From: Phycisphaeraceae bacterium
GTDB taxonomy: Bacteria > Planctomycetota > Phycisphaerae > Phycisphaerales > UBA1924
Length of the DNA: 64,000 nucleotides
Direction: 5' to 3'
NCBI GenBank assembly: GCA_019636615.1
Contig: JAHBXF010000001.1
Coordinates: 496,001-560,000, forward strand
The notes below the pieces were generated by a model. It did not search any database. It was not told the origin of the DNA and was given only the letters and a program-made list of their open reading frames with translations. Numbering within the stretch: position 1 is the stretch's first letter; each line of letters begins with the position of its first letter. The position numbers were made by a program, and so were the translations under genes. This document shows positions 45,651 through 52,828 of the stretch, in pieces.

Positions 45651-47672
45651 TCATGGCAATACCGGCACACCCAACGCCCGCAGGTACTCAAACGTCGCGT
45701 CGTACATCCCGGGAGACCGTGTCGGGTCCGCTGTATCACCAGCGGGAACCACCACCACCATGCCCTGCCGCGCTCGCGTCAGGAGCACTCGGTATGCGTT
45801 CTTCAAGTAGGCCTTGCGGTCGGCATTGTTGATGCGCTGCCAGCGACTTCCCTTGAAACTCCAGTGCTGCCAGCCGCCGTTCGAATAGCGATAATCCCCA
45901 TCCCATACCACGCAGGCCCAGTCGAGTTCAAGCCCCTGAACGTCAAACTCTGTCGCGGCATCCTCTAGGTAAAACGAACTCCTCACGTCCTCACGCGGGT
46001 GCAAGAACCAGTGCACCGGGTTGATATCCACGCGCACATCGATCGCGTGCGGCTTGAGCCGCTGCGCCTGCGACGACACGACCATGCCATATCGCTCGTT
46101 GCCGCGGGCTCGCTGCCGCAGCCACGCCTTGGCTTTGGCGAGGTCCCGCGTCAGGACGACCGGATACCGATCGCGGATGCTTGCCAAGGAACTCGCGGCC
46201 GCTGCACGGTCGATGTCAAGCACGGCCTTGACCCACGCCGACACGTGCTCGGCCCGAAATGACCGCATCGACACGGACAGATGCAGGCTGTCGTGTGTCC
46301 GCACGTGCGCGTGCCCAGCGAGGAGGCCGATCGCGTCGCCCGCCGCGTATTCTGAATCGGTGAGGTGGGGCGACAAGTGCACGTGCCAATGCGGGAAATC
46401 GGACCGAATGGCGCGAAGCCACTCTCCGATTCCCGCCTCGCCGGTGTTGATCTCTTGGCCACCTCCCACAAGGCAGACAATCACCGCCCAATCGACGTGC
46501 CGGTCCATGCACGAGATCAGAAACGCCGGTTCGGACATCGCAAAGTTGGCGTGCCCCTTCTTCCGCTGCATAAACGCCGCGGTCTGTTCCTTGTTCCACG
46601 CTCGTTGGGCTTCGTCAAACAGCGCTACGTGCTCAATGGGCGGTTTGTAGCCGTCGCGGATGCACTCATCGCGGAAGTGGTGCACGTTCTGGATAAACGC
46701 TCGCACTTCGCTGCGGGCCTCGCCGAGCGTGACCCTCTTGCCCGATCTTGACGAACGCTCCGCTCGGTCGCGGGCCAGCGCCTCGCACAGGATCTTGACC
46801 AGCGGCCCATTGCCAGAGAGAAAAACGCTGTAGAGTTCGCTCGCTTTGTCGTGATGCTTCGTCGCTACGTCAAGCCCCACCAGCGTCTTGCCCGCACCGG
46901 GAACTCCCGTCACAAAGCAGATGGCTTTGTGCCGACCCGCCCGAGCATGGTGGATAATCTCGTCGATGTGCGCTGTTGTTTGTGTCAGGTTGATGGCCTC
47001 GGCTTCACGCCGCGAAATGTCCTCCACCCGGTGTCCGCCATAGAGAGCCAGCGCGGCTTCGATAATCGTCGGTGTGGGGCTGTACCTTCCCGCTGCCCAC
47101 TGCCACGCGTCGATCGAGGCCCCTGCGCACCACGCCCCGACCGCGCGCAGCAACTCGGCGAGTGTCCCAGGCGTCGCACGCAGCGGTCGCACCACGCCGT
47201 CGTGGTCGCTGGTGATCACCGCCTGCGCGCCGTGGTCCTTGGCCTCCGTCGCCACCAGCACCGGAACAATCGTCGCGTGGTGGCTGGCGCTATGGAAGTT
47301 CTTCATGTCCAGCGCATAATCCCAGACCTGGTTGAGCGCATCAGAGGTGAACTCGCGCTGACCGACTTTGAACTCCAGAACATACACGGCCGCGTCCAGA
47401 ACCAGCACCACGTCGATCCGTTTGCCCATCCGCGGCACGGCGAACTCGAAAGCGATCAGGCCATGCCCCGGCGCTTGCACGAGCGAGGCACGCATGATGA
47501 TGATCTGGGCCAGCCACGCGTCCCGTTGGGTGGGCTCAATGGCGAAGGACGACGAAGCGGCCAATCGACCAAGGATCGTCTCGTCACTGTCGGCGCGGAA
47601 GTCGTCGATACTCGCCGCGTAGTATGCGCGGGCGAGCGGGCGTGCGGTCTGTGGCTGCGGAGTATCGGCCAT
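45651..47672 (-). CDS. Nuclease-helicase fusion: PD-(D/E)XK-like domain plus DUF2075 (Schlafen-group-3-like) helicase
   Basis: 673 residues from ATG 47672 (a start at 47705 is also possible). The N-terminal domain has D87 in KRIDVVLVLD and E100-x-K102 in YVLEFKVGQ, a PD-(D/E)XK nuclease core. The rest is a DUF2075 helicase: Walker A VTGVPGAGKT (256-263), Walker B VALFDEAQRAW (353-356), and later motifs FDVQGLELDWACVVWDGD and YLKNAYRVLLTRARQGMVV typical of superfamily 1-like enzymes. DUF2075 proteins are often found in defence islands and resemble the human Schlafen helicase core. Cellular role unknown; RNA or DNA target undecided. It is flanked by the divergent 78-residue gene and by a region with a channel gene and insertion sequence. 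Confidence 0.8.
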   Translation of the reverse strand: MADTPQPQTARPLARAYYAASIDDFRADSDETILGRLAASSSFAIEPTQRDAWLAQIIIMRASLVQAPGHGLIAFEFAVPRMGKRIDVVLVLDAAVYVLEFKVGQREFTSDALNQVWDYALDMKNFHSASHHATIVPVLVATEAKDHGAQAVITSDHDGVVRPLRATPGTLAELLRAVGAWCAGASIDAWQWAAGRYSPTPTIIEAALALYGGHRVEDISRREAEAINLTQTTAHIDEIIHHARAGRHKAICFVTGVPGAGKTLVGLDVATKHHDKASELYSVFLSGNGPLVKILCEALARDRAERSSRSGKRVTLGEARSEVRAFIQNVHHFRDECIRDGYKPPIEHVALFDEAQRAWNKEQTAAFMQRKKGHANFAMSEPAFLISCMDRHVDWAVIVCLVGGGQEINTGEAGIGEWLRAIRSDFPHWHVHLSPHLTDSEYAAGDAIGLLAGHAHVRTHDSLHLSVSMRSFRAEHVSAWVKAVLDIDRAAAASSLASIRDRYPVVLTRDLAKAKAWLRQRARGNERYGMVVSSQAQRLKPHAIDVRVDINPVHWFLHPREDVRSSFYLEDAATEFDVQGLELDWACVVWDGDYRYSNGGWQHWSFKGSRWQRINNADRKAYLKNAYRVLLTRARQGMVVVVPAGDTADPTRSPGMYDATFEYLRALGVPVLP

Positions 47673-47731
47673 GCCCCACCAGGTTAACATCCTCTCGCGC
47701 ACCACGCCAAGGAAGACACGGAGAAGAACCC

Positions 47732-47968
47732 ATGCCAGGCTTGATCACCGACTCCCTCGTTTCTGAGTATGACGCGATGTTCGCCCGAGTGGGCGACAAC
47801 GCGACCGATGAGCAGATTGTCGCGGCGCTTGTGCAAGATTGCGCGTGGACTGAGCAAGGTGCGCACGAAGTCCTTCAACTTGCTCGGAAGTACGGAACCA
47901 GCATCCTGACGAATGCGCTCGCCCTCGCGTTTGCGATGCAGATTGAAGACGGCGATGCGGGACTCTGA
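47732..47968 (+). CDS. Small hypothetical protein divergent from the nuclease-helicase
   Basis: 78 residues, starting at ATG 47732 after GGAGAAG; the frame is open upstream but that part overlaps the helicase gene. The product is acidic, helical (SLVSEYDAMFARVGDNATDEQIVAALVQD; GAHEVLQLARKYGTSILTNALALAF) and soluble. No family recognised. The starts of this gene and the nuclease-helicase are 59 bases apart, so they share a promoter region; small partners next to toxic enzymes can be antitoxins or regulators, but that is only a possibility here. Confidence 0.55.
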   Translation: MPGLITDSLVSEYDAMFARVGDNATDEQIVAALVQDCAWTEQGAHEVLQLARKYGTSILTNALALAFAMQIEDGDAGL

Positions 47969-48423
47969 GGCGCACAGAACGCCTCATCGGGGCAGATATC
48001 GGCCCCTCTGGGCCATTGCCGAGATGCAGCGGCAGTGCCGTGATGGTCACTCGCGACAGAACCGCGGCGGGAGCCTCGCGAACTGATCTATGGACGCCTG
48101 CCGCGCGAGAATATCGGCGGGTGAAACACGCAGTCGTTCCAGCGTCGCGGCAACGACCTCTGGCCGGCCATGAGCATCGCCCGCTACGGTCGTCGCGGGC
48201 GTATGTTCTGGCGGTTGACGTCCCATCGCCGTCGCTTGGTGCTTTGAAACTCCTTTTCGGCCCACTGCACGCTTTGAAAAAAAGTGGGTGCAATTTTTCA
48301 AAGCGCCAGTGGCTTTGAAAAGGCGTAGCGTGGCGATAACTCTTTGAATATCAGGGACTTGCATTCTGAGTCTGCTCGGCAGCAGGTCAAAACCAGAGAG
48401 GGCTTCTGGGCATGTATCCCGGT
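47969..48423. other. Intergenic stretch with repeated GCTTTGAAA motifs
   Basis: No secure gene. A minus-strand frame (end of the stretch VVAATLERLRVSPADILARQ) looks slightly protein-like and may be a decayed gene. GC content drops towards the right, into the AT-rich island. The inverted and direct repeats at 48241-48319 are listed separately. Confidence 0.35.
48241..48319. repeat. GCTTTGAAA repeats with a perfect 11-base inverted repeat
   Basis: GCTTTGAAA occurs at 48241, 48271 and 48312, and in reverse at 48296. The copies at 48271-48281 and 48294-48304 form a perfect 11-base inverted repeat (GCTTTGAAAAA with TTTTTCAAAGC), and CCCAC/GTGGG lie next to it. It lies at the border of the AT-rich island and could be a hairpin, a recombination site or a mobile-element remnant. 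Confidence 0.5.
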
Positions 48424-49338
48424 TCAACTCCCACCACCGGCCTGACCACCACCGGCCTGACCACCACCGGCCTGACCACCACCGGCCTGACCACCACCGG
48501 CCTGACCACCACCGGCCTGACCACCACCGGCCTGACCACCACCGGCCTGACCACCACCGGCCTGACCACCACCGGCCTGACCACCACCGGCCTGACCACC
48601 ACCGGCCTGACCACCACCGGCCTGACCACCACCGATTGTGCCGCAGCCGACTTTATTAGGCATCATCGACATCCATCTTGCAATCAATACAACTATTATT
48701 ATGATGCCAGACATTCCTTGAATGGACGCAATTATTCTATTTATACCTTGCGGATAGAATTCACCATATCCAACAGTTGTCTGCGTTACCCACGAAAAGT
48801 GCAGAGCTTTCTCTATTGTCTCGCTTATCACCCATTGATGTTTGCAACTTCCGGATTGTATATAGCCAATGTTAAACGCGTACAATCCGGCAAAACACAC
48901 ACACAACTCAATGTAATTAAGAGCCGCAAGAACGACCACTCTCGACGGCGCACTGCTCACATGCACCGTGTGCTTCGACTCAAACTCATCAAAGAGGGAT
49001 ACTCGCAACGCAGTTGCTACTATATCTATTATTCGCCAACTTACAAATGCAATACACAATGCTTTGATCAAGTCGTCACCACTGCGCGACAGAATATACA
49101 AACACAACCAGCCCAGCAACATCATGGCCACTACAAAAATGTCCACCCTTATCGCACGAGCCTCGGACACAGCTTTGCGGTTTTTACATTTACACACCCT
49201 CGAATCCCCGAGTATTATAAAACTGGGAGCAGTGACAAGGCGTATTGTGTGCCACACCACGATCGCGACCCACCCCCTGGCACCATTGTCACAATTAGTG
49301 CTTATCGTGTTATTTTTTGTGCTGCCAGGATTCGTCAT
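48424..49338 (-). CDS. Potassium-channel-like membrane protein with a GGGQA-repeat tail
   Basis: 304 residues. The ATG at 49338 follows TTTGGAGG by five bases, which fixes the start. Four or five membrane segments (GWVAIVVWHTIRLVT; VDIFVVAMMLLGWLCLYIL; LIKALCIAFVSWRIIDIVA; VVVLAALNYIELCVCFAGLYA) precede a pore helix and filter, TQTTVGYGEFYP (TVGYG at 188-192), and a last helix IIASIQGMSGIIIIVVLIARW. TVGYG is the potassium selectivity filter of the two-helix-pore (Ion_trans_2) family. After the last helix the protein becomes 13 copies of GGGQA and ends GGGS. The gene is much richer in A+T than its surroundings, suggesting recent transfer. Its start overlaps the stop of a reading frame at the left end of the insertion sequence, as if it followed another gene in an operon. 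Confidence 0.75.
   Translation of the reverse strand: MTNPGSTKNNTISTNCDNGARGWVAIVVWHTIRLVTAPSFIILGDSRVCKCKNRKAVSEARAIRVDIFVVAMMLLGWLCLYILSRSGDDLIKALCIAFVSWRIIDIVATALRVSLFDEFESKHTVHVSSAPSRVVVLAALNYIELCVCFAGLYAFNIGYIQSGSCKHQWVISETIEKALHFSWVTQTTVGYGEFYPQGINRIIASIQGMSGIIIIVVLIARWMSMMPNKVGCGTIGGGQAGGGQAGGGQAGGGQAGGGQAGGGQAGGGQAGGGQAGGGQAGGGQAGGGQAGGGQAGGGQAGGGS
48427..48633. repeat. Tandem 15-base repeat (13 copies) encoding GGGQA
   Basis: The 15-base unit GGCCTGACCACCACC is repeated 13 times with no mismatch visible, coding on the minus strand for GGGQA in the channel's C-terminus. Perfect identity points to recent expansion by slippage or recombination. It is not CRISPR: no spacers and unit length too short. 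Confidence 0.9.
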
Positions 49339-49432
49339 GCTTACCTCCAAATGCGACGGCTGCGAATGGATGAGACTCGCTTTATCTTGTATGTTGGCCA
49401 CAAGCATAGCCCGCCTACAGATAGTTCAAGGT

Positions 49433-49451
49433 TCATGACTCGCTGCGCCTG
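49433..49451. repeat. Left inverted end of the IS1595-type element
   Basis: Nineteen bases, TCATGACTCGCTGCGCCTG, pairing with the right end at 15 positions. Confidence 0.6.
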
Positions 49452-49481
49452 TCCGGAAGTCCCGGGATAGACTGTTTTCCA

Positions 49482-50165
49482 GTGCAAAACCGCTACGTTG
49501 TCCGTTCCAGAATCTCGGAGGCCAGATTCCGCCGCTTTTTGCGGTGTGTGGCCGCCGATCTGACGGCGGTGCAGATCACCCAGCTCACTGGCCTGAACCG
49601 CAACACCGTCAATCGCCTGCTGGGCTGCCTGCGTGAACGCATGGCCCAGGCGTGCGAGCTCGAGCGGCCCTTCCGCGGCCACGTCGAGGTCGACGAGAGC
49701 TACTTCGGTCCGCGTCGCGTCAAGGGCAAGGTGGGCAGAGACGCGGGCCGGAAGACGATCGTGTTCGGCATCTGCAAGCGGCACGGCAAGGTCTACACGG
49801 AGGTGGTTCAGGATTGCTCAAAAGACACGATTCTGGCCGCAATTCGCGGCAAAGTGGACCTTCGGGCGGTCATCCACTCGGACGGCTTCAAGATCTACGA
49901 CGGGCTGGTGGACATGGGGTACAAGAAGCACCTGCGGGTCGATCACTCTCGCAACGAGTTCAGCAGCCGGACGATGCGCGGCAACCACATCAACGGGATC
50001 GAGGGGTTCTGGGGATACGCCAAGACCAGACTGGCGAGGTTTAGAGGGATGAACCCCAACACCTTCTACCTGCACCTCAAAGAGTGCGAGTTCCGCTTCA
50101 ATCACCGCCACGAGAACATCTACAAAGTCCTGCTTACCCTTTGCCGAAAGACCCCGCTCAGCTAG
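49482..50165 (+). CDS. IS1595-family transposase (DDE type)
   Basis: 227 residues from a GTG at 49482. It carries the IS1595 hallmarks: VDESYFGPRRVKGKVG with catalytic Asp71, VIHSDGFKIYDGL with Asp134, and HINGIEGFWGYAKTRL with Glu174, and ARFRGMNPNTFYLHLKECEFRFNH at the end. An N-terminal helix-turn-helix (LTAVQITQLTGLNRNTVNRLL) recognises the ends. Length matches the IS1016-like subgroup (about 220). All catalytic residues are intact, so the element could still be active. The GC-rich third positions resemble the host rather than the AT-rich channel gene, so this element arrived separately. Confidence 0.9.
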   Translation: MQNRYVVRSRISEARFRRFLRCVAADLTAVQITQLTGLNRNTVNRLLGCLRERMAQACELERPFRGHVEVDESYFGPRRVKGKVGRDAGRKTIVFGICKRHGKVYTEVVQDCSKDTILAAIRGKVDLRAVIHSDGFKIYDGLVDMGYKKHLRVDHSRNEFSSRTMRGNHINGIEGFWGYAKTRLARFRGMNPNTFYLHLKECEFRFNHRHENIYKVLLTLCRKTPLS

Positions 50166-50171
50166 TCATGA
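50153..50171. repeat. Right inverted end of the IS1595-type element
   Basis: Reverse complement of TCATGACTAGCTGAGCGGG. It also supplies the last codons and the stop of the truncated AlbA_2-type gene. Confidence 0.6.
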
Positions 50172-50424
50172 CATTCCGCAGTTGATCGACGATCTGTGCG
50201 GGGTTGAGTTCGGTGAGCACCTTGGTCTCCCAAGTTGACCTGCTGCCATCGTCTGCGAGACCAAGCACGATCACGCCCTCGCCGGAGTTGGCCATCGCCA
50301 CAATGTCCTTGATAAGTTCACAACAATCGCCGCGCTGCGCCGGGTCGAAGGCGGATTTGAAATCGACGGAGCCGGATTCCGTGGTCGCCTCCGCCGCGGC
50401 GTCAAGATGTTCTTGACATTCCAT
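50158..50424 (-). pseudogene. Schlafen/AlbA_2-type gene truncated by the insertion sequence
   Basis: Only the first 85 or so codons remain (ATG at 50424 after GAGG). They read ESGSVDFKSAFDP...CCELIKDIVAMANSGEGVIVLGLADDG, the start of an AlbA_2 (Schlafen-type, formerly AAA_4) domain, in which ExxxxEFK and the N-S-x-G-G-x-x-x-x-G loop bind nucleic acid or nucleotide. AlbA_2 domains continue for another 30-60 residues and most proteins are longer, but here the frame runs into the IS end and stops (RNVMTS). Beyond the IS, at its left flank, a frame ending LELSVGG...RIWR stops in the ribosome binding site of the channel gene, which could be the original C-terminus. Inactive as it stands. Confidence 0.7.
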
Positions 50425-50595
50425 GTTGCCTCACCAATCGAGACGCCACGCGTGAGAGATCGCCGCACTGCCGGGGAGGGCTTGCAGCCCTCCCCCGGCA
50501 CCCCAACCTGCTAGGAAGGAACGAAGCACGCGAGCGGGGGTTGCAGGGTGCAGCAAGCCCCTTGCGTCGCGCACCGCGAAACCGCACCTGTGACC

Positions 50596-52419
50596 CTATA
50601 CGGTCTGTTCTTTGAGCGTTCCGAGTTTGGAACCAAGACCGCGGTTGATGGCAAAGTCAACGTGATACCGCGGCAGGACCGCGGCGGTCAACGACTCTTC
50701 ATCCCACAAGCGTTTCAGTTCTTCGAGGGTCCACTGCCCGCTCTGCCGGAGCGCCATCGCGCCCATGACGGTCTCGACCAACTGTTGCTCGAACCACTCG
50801 CGCACGACCTGTTCGATTGCGGGGCGGGCACCCGGCACTTGCGCATACTTCTTCGCCCACCGATCCGTCATGTCGGTGAACACGCGGAAGTCGCCGTTGA
50901 TGAGGAGGAGATTCTGGTCCGGGAGAAAGCGTGCGGCCCGGTCTTCCAAGTCGCCCTTTGTCCTGGTGCCTTCGGCGACCGTCACCCATTTCCGTTCCGG
51001 CTCAACGGGGCTGTTCACCTCCTCCGCCGACACGCCGCCGCGTGTAGCGAGGAAGAGCGCATACACATCGCCCGCGCGACCGCCACGCCCGCCGCCGCCG
51101 CCGCCACCCCCGCCGCCCATGTCTGTCTGCTTCGGCGTCCCGCCGGGTGTGAGCGAGTCGTCGTCAATGAGATGTTGGCCGTTCTGCGCGGGTCGATACC
51201 TGCTGAAATGGAACAACTCGCGCATACGCTTCAAGCGGTCCCGGATCGCAGCGCGGTGATCCGATGGGCTTGACTTGGCGCTGATCTCCTCCATGAGGTC
51301 TGAGATCGGCTGCGGCAGGTTGTCGCGGAACTCTGCGGCCCAATCTGACCAAGGCAGCGGCACGCCGTCACAAAGCAGATTCGTCCGGGCGATGTTGGCG
51401 GTCACCGACACCCCGGCATCTGTCTTGGGCTCCAAGTACATCACCACCCGGTTGCAGCCGAAGATGACCCCGAAACCTTGCAGCCGAGCGACACCGGCTC
51501 GCGCCCCGACCAACTCGTACAACTCGTCTTGGTAGAGCGCGGCGATATGCCCACCACCGGCGTAGTGGCCCGAATCGTCGTCCACCGTTTCCTTCAGAAT
51601 CCACCAGTGCGCCTTGGCCGTGGACAGATCGACCGTGCCCTTGGCCTGCGAGTTCTGGTCGAGCCACGGCTTCTGCCCAGTGACTTCTCGCAAGAAACTG
51701 TGCCGGTCAGACTGCCCCTTCTCCCACCCTTCGCGCGACTTGGCCAGCACACCGGACGGGAATTGGAGATACCGGGTGTTCAAGTACCGCAAAATCCAGC
51801 GAGAGGGCATGGGCGTGCCCGCCGGGGCGGTCATCGTGTTCTCCTTCTCTTCCTTACCGAGAAGGATCACCATCGTCCCGTTTTCCTTGATCGGCTCTGG
51901 TTTGAGCGTGTCGTCGATGTAGCCCCAGTACTCCTCGCGCCCGTCGGGATGCTTCATGCGCTTCAAGCCGTATTCGTTGTTCTCTGGGTCGCGCCACAGG
52001 TGAATGATGTACCCGACGCCGTCCTTCCAACTCAAATACACGAGACCTTCGGGGTTGCGGGGCAGCGCTGAGATTTTCGCGCCGACGCCGAAGTTTCCGT
52101 GTCGGCTTTGCTCGTGCATCGAGGAGGACAACTTGTTGATGTACTCAACCATCTCCTCGCCGGTCATGCCCACACCGTTGTCGATCACGGCGAGTTTGGT
52201 CTGACCCGTCAGAGTCTGGTGATTCCAGGCGACATCCCAGCGAAGCTCGCCCTTCTTTCCGGGTGACTTGCGGATGCTCTCGATCGCGTTTTGTGTGAGC
52301 TCCCGCACGAACTGGAGAGGAGCACAATCCTCTCCCAACTTATCCACCATGAAGGTCATGTTGGCGACCGACATGGGGAGCGTGCGATTGGACGACGGCG
52401 CGCTACGGCCTTGAGCCAT
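50596..52419 (-). CDS. GHKL (Hsp90-like) ATPase of unknown function
   Basis: 607 residues; the ATG at 52419 follows AAGGAG by seven bases. The N-terminal Bergerat fold has the N-box FVRELTQNAIESI (Glu40, Asn44), G1 box VIDNGVGM (Asp80), and G2 box HGNFGVGAKIS, as in Hsp90, MutL and MORC ATPases. The middle contains a region with YLNTRYLQFPSGVLAKSREG and LVGARAGVARLQGFGVIFG; a linker of ten glycines (around 437-447) separates a C-terminal helical domain. Related GHKL ATPases occur in bacterial defence systems and in MORC proteins, but no exact family is recognised. In orientation it is followed by the AlbA_2 fragment and the channel gene, which suggests an operon. Confidence 0.7.
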   Translation of the reverse strand: MAQGRSAPSSNRTLPMSVANMTFMVDKLGEDCAPLQFVRELTQNAIESIRKSPGKKGELRWDVAWNHQTLTGQTKLAVIDNGVGMTGEEMVEYINKLSSSMHEQSRHGNFGVGAKISALPRNPEGLVYLSWKDGVGYIIHLWRDPENNEYGLKRMKHPDGREEYWGYIDDTLKPEPIKENGTMVILLGKEEKENTMTAPAGTPMPSRWILRYLNTRYLQFPSGVLAKSREGWEKGQSDRHSFLREVTGQKPWLDQNSQAKGTVDLSTAKAHWWILKETVDDDSGHYAGGGHIAALYQDELYELVGARAGVARLQGFGVIFGCNRVVMYLEPKTDAGVSVTANIARTNLLCDGVPLPWSDWAAEFRDNLPQPISDLMEEISAKSSPSDHRAAIRDRLKRMRELFHFSRYRPAQNGQHLIDDDSLTPGGTPKQTDMGGGGGGGGGGRGGRAGDVYALFLATRGGVSAEEVNSPVEPERKWVTVAEGTRTKGDLEDRAARFLPDQNLLLINGDFRVFTDMTDRWAKKYAQVPGARPAIEQVVREWFEQQLVETVMGAMALRQSGQWTLEELKRLWDEESLTAAVLPRYHVDFAINRGLGSKLGTLKEQTV

Positions 52420-52578
52420 GATGTCACTCCTTACCGTGCAGGGCAGGTTTGCGGCCCCGACATCGGCATGGCGTCGCCTCGCGGCATCACTGGCAGGTGC
52501 GCTCCCGACAATCGGGAACAGCAGCGGCCAATCGGCTACAGCGGGGTCAACGGGTCAAGTATACCTACATGCGCGGAG

Positions 52579-52785
52579 TCAAGCCGCCACCGTCGCCGTC
52601 GTGACCTCCGACTACGGCCCCTTTTCGCCGCGGGTGTTTACCCAGCGGGCCATGTAGACGGCGGTTTTGCCGCCTTCGCCCGCCTTAAACTCGGCTCGGA
52701 GACTCGGTTTCGTGGTCATGGTCAGGAACGTGAGCGCGGCGGGGTCGGTCGGTACGGGTTGATCGGCATCCACGAGTTTCACCCA
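52579..52785 (-). pseudogene. C-terminal remnant of a planctomycete FnIII-like protein with an in-frame stop
   Basis: The minus strand reads KLVDADQPVPTDPAALTFL, then TMTTKPSLRAEFKAGEGGKTAVYMARWVNTRGEKGP, a TAG stop at 52612-52614, and SEVTTATVAA with a final stop at 52579. RWVNTRGEKGPWSE is the typical end of fibronectin-like tails in planctomycete proteins, so the TAG replaces a Trp codon (TGG to TAG). The N-terminal part of the gene is gone and the upstream sequence is low complexity (C-runs). A gene remnant, not a functional CDS. Confidence 0.55.
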
Positions 52786-52828
52786 CCCCCCCCACCCCCA
52801 CCTCCCCACCACCCCCGGCCCATACCCT

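Larger units (their letters stand above)
49433..50171. mobile_element. IS1595-family insertion sequence (IS1016-like), about 739 bases
   Basis: One transposase gene bounded by imperfect 19-base inverted ends: TCATGACTCGCTGCGCCTG at 49433-49451 and TCATGACTAGCTGAGCGGG read from 50171 inward (15 of 19 identical). No 8-base target duplication is visible (TTCAAGGT on the left, CATTCCGC on the right). Either the duplication was lost in a deletion or the ends lie a few bases elsewhere. The right end cuts an AlbA_2-type gene; the left end sits 95 bases before the channel start. Confidence 0.75.

Noticed and set aside
48047-48427. Minus-strand frame of about 126 codons before the channel gene's end
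   Set aside because: No ribosome binding site and no recognisable domain; only the last 40 residues look protein-like. Possibly a decayed gene, not supported as a CDS.
48427-48633. CRISPR-like array
   Set aside because: The 15-base units are directly adjacent with no spacers and code for GGGQA in frame.
48412-49470. Plus-strand frame of 352 codons with a Thr-Thr-Thr-Gly-Leu repeat
   Set aside because: It is the antisense of the channel gene. The minus strand has the TVGYG filter, helices and a perfect ribosome binding site, while the plus-strand product has no fold-like pattern.
49341-49784. Minus-strand frame crossing the left end of the insertion sequence as a gene
   Set aside because: It is antisense to the transposase; only its last 30 codons, outside the IS, may be the old C-terminus of the interrupted gene.
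49425-50179. Target-site duplication around the insertion sequence
   Set aside because: The eight bases on either side (TTCAAGGT and CATTCCGC) do not match.
52555-52600. Promoter for the GHKL ATPase based on TATACT near 52558
   Set aside because: The only TTGACT nearby is 13 bases away, too close for a -35/-10 pair.
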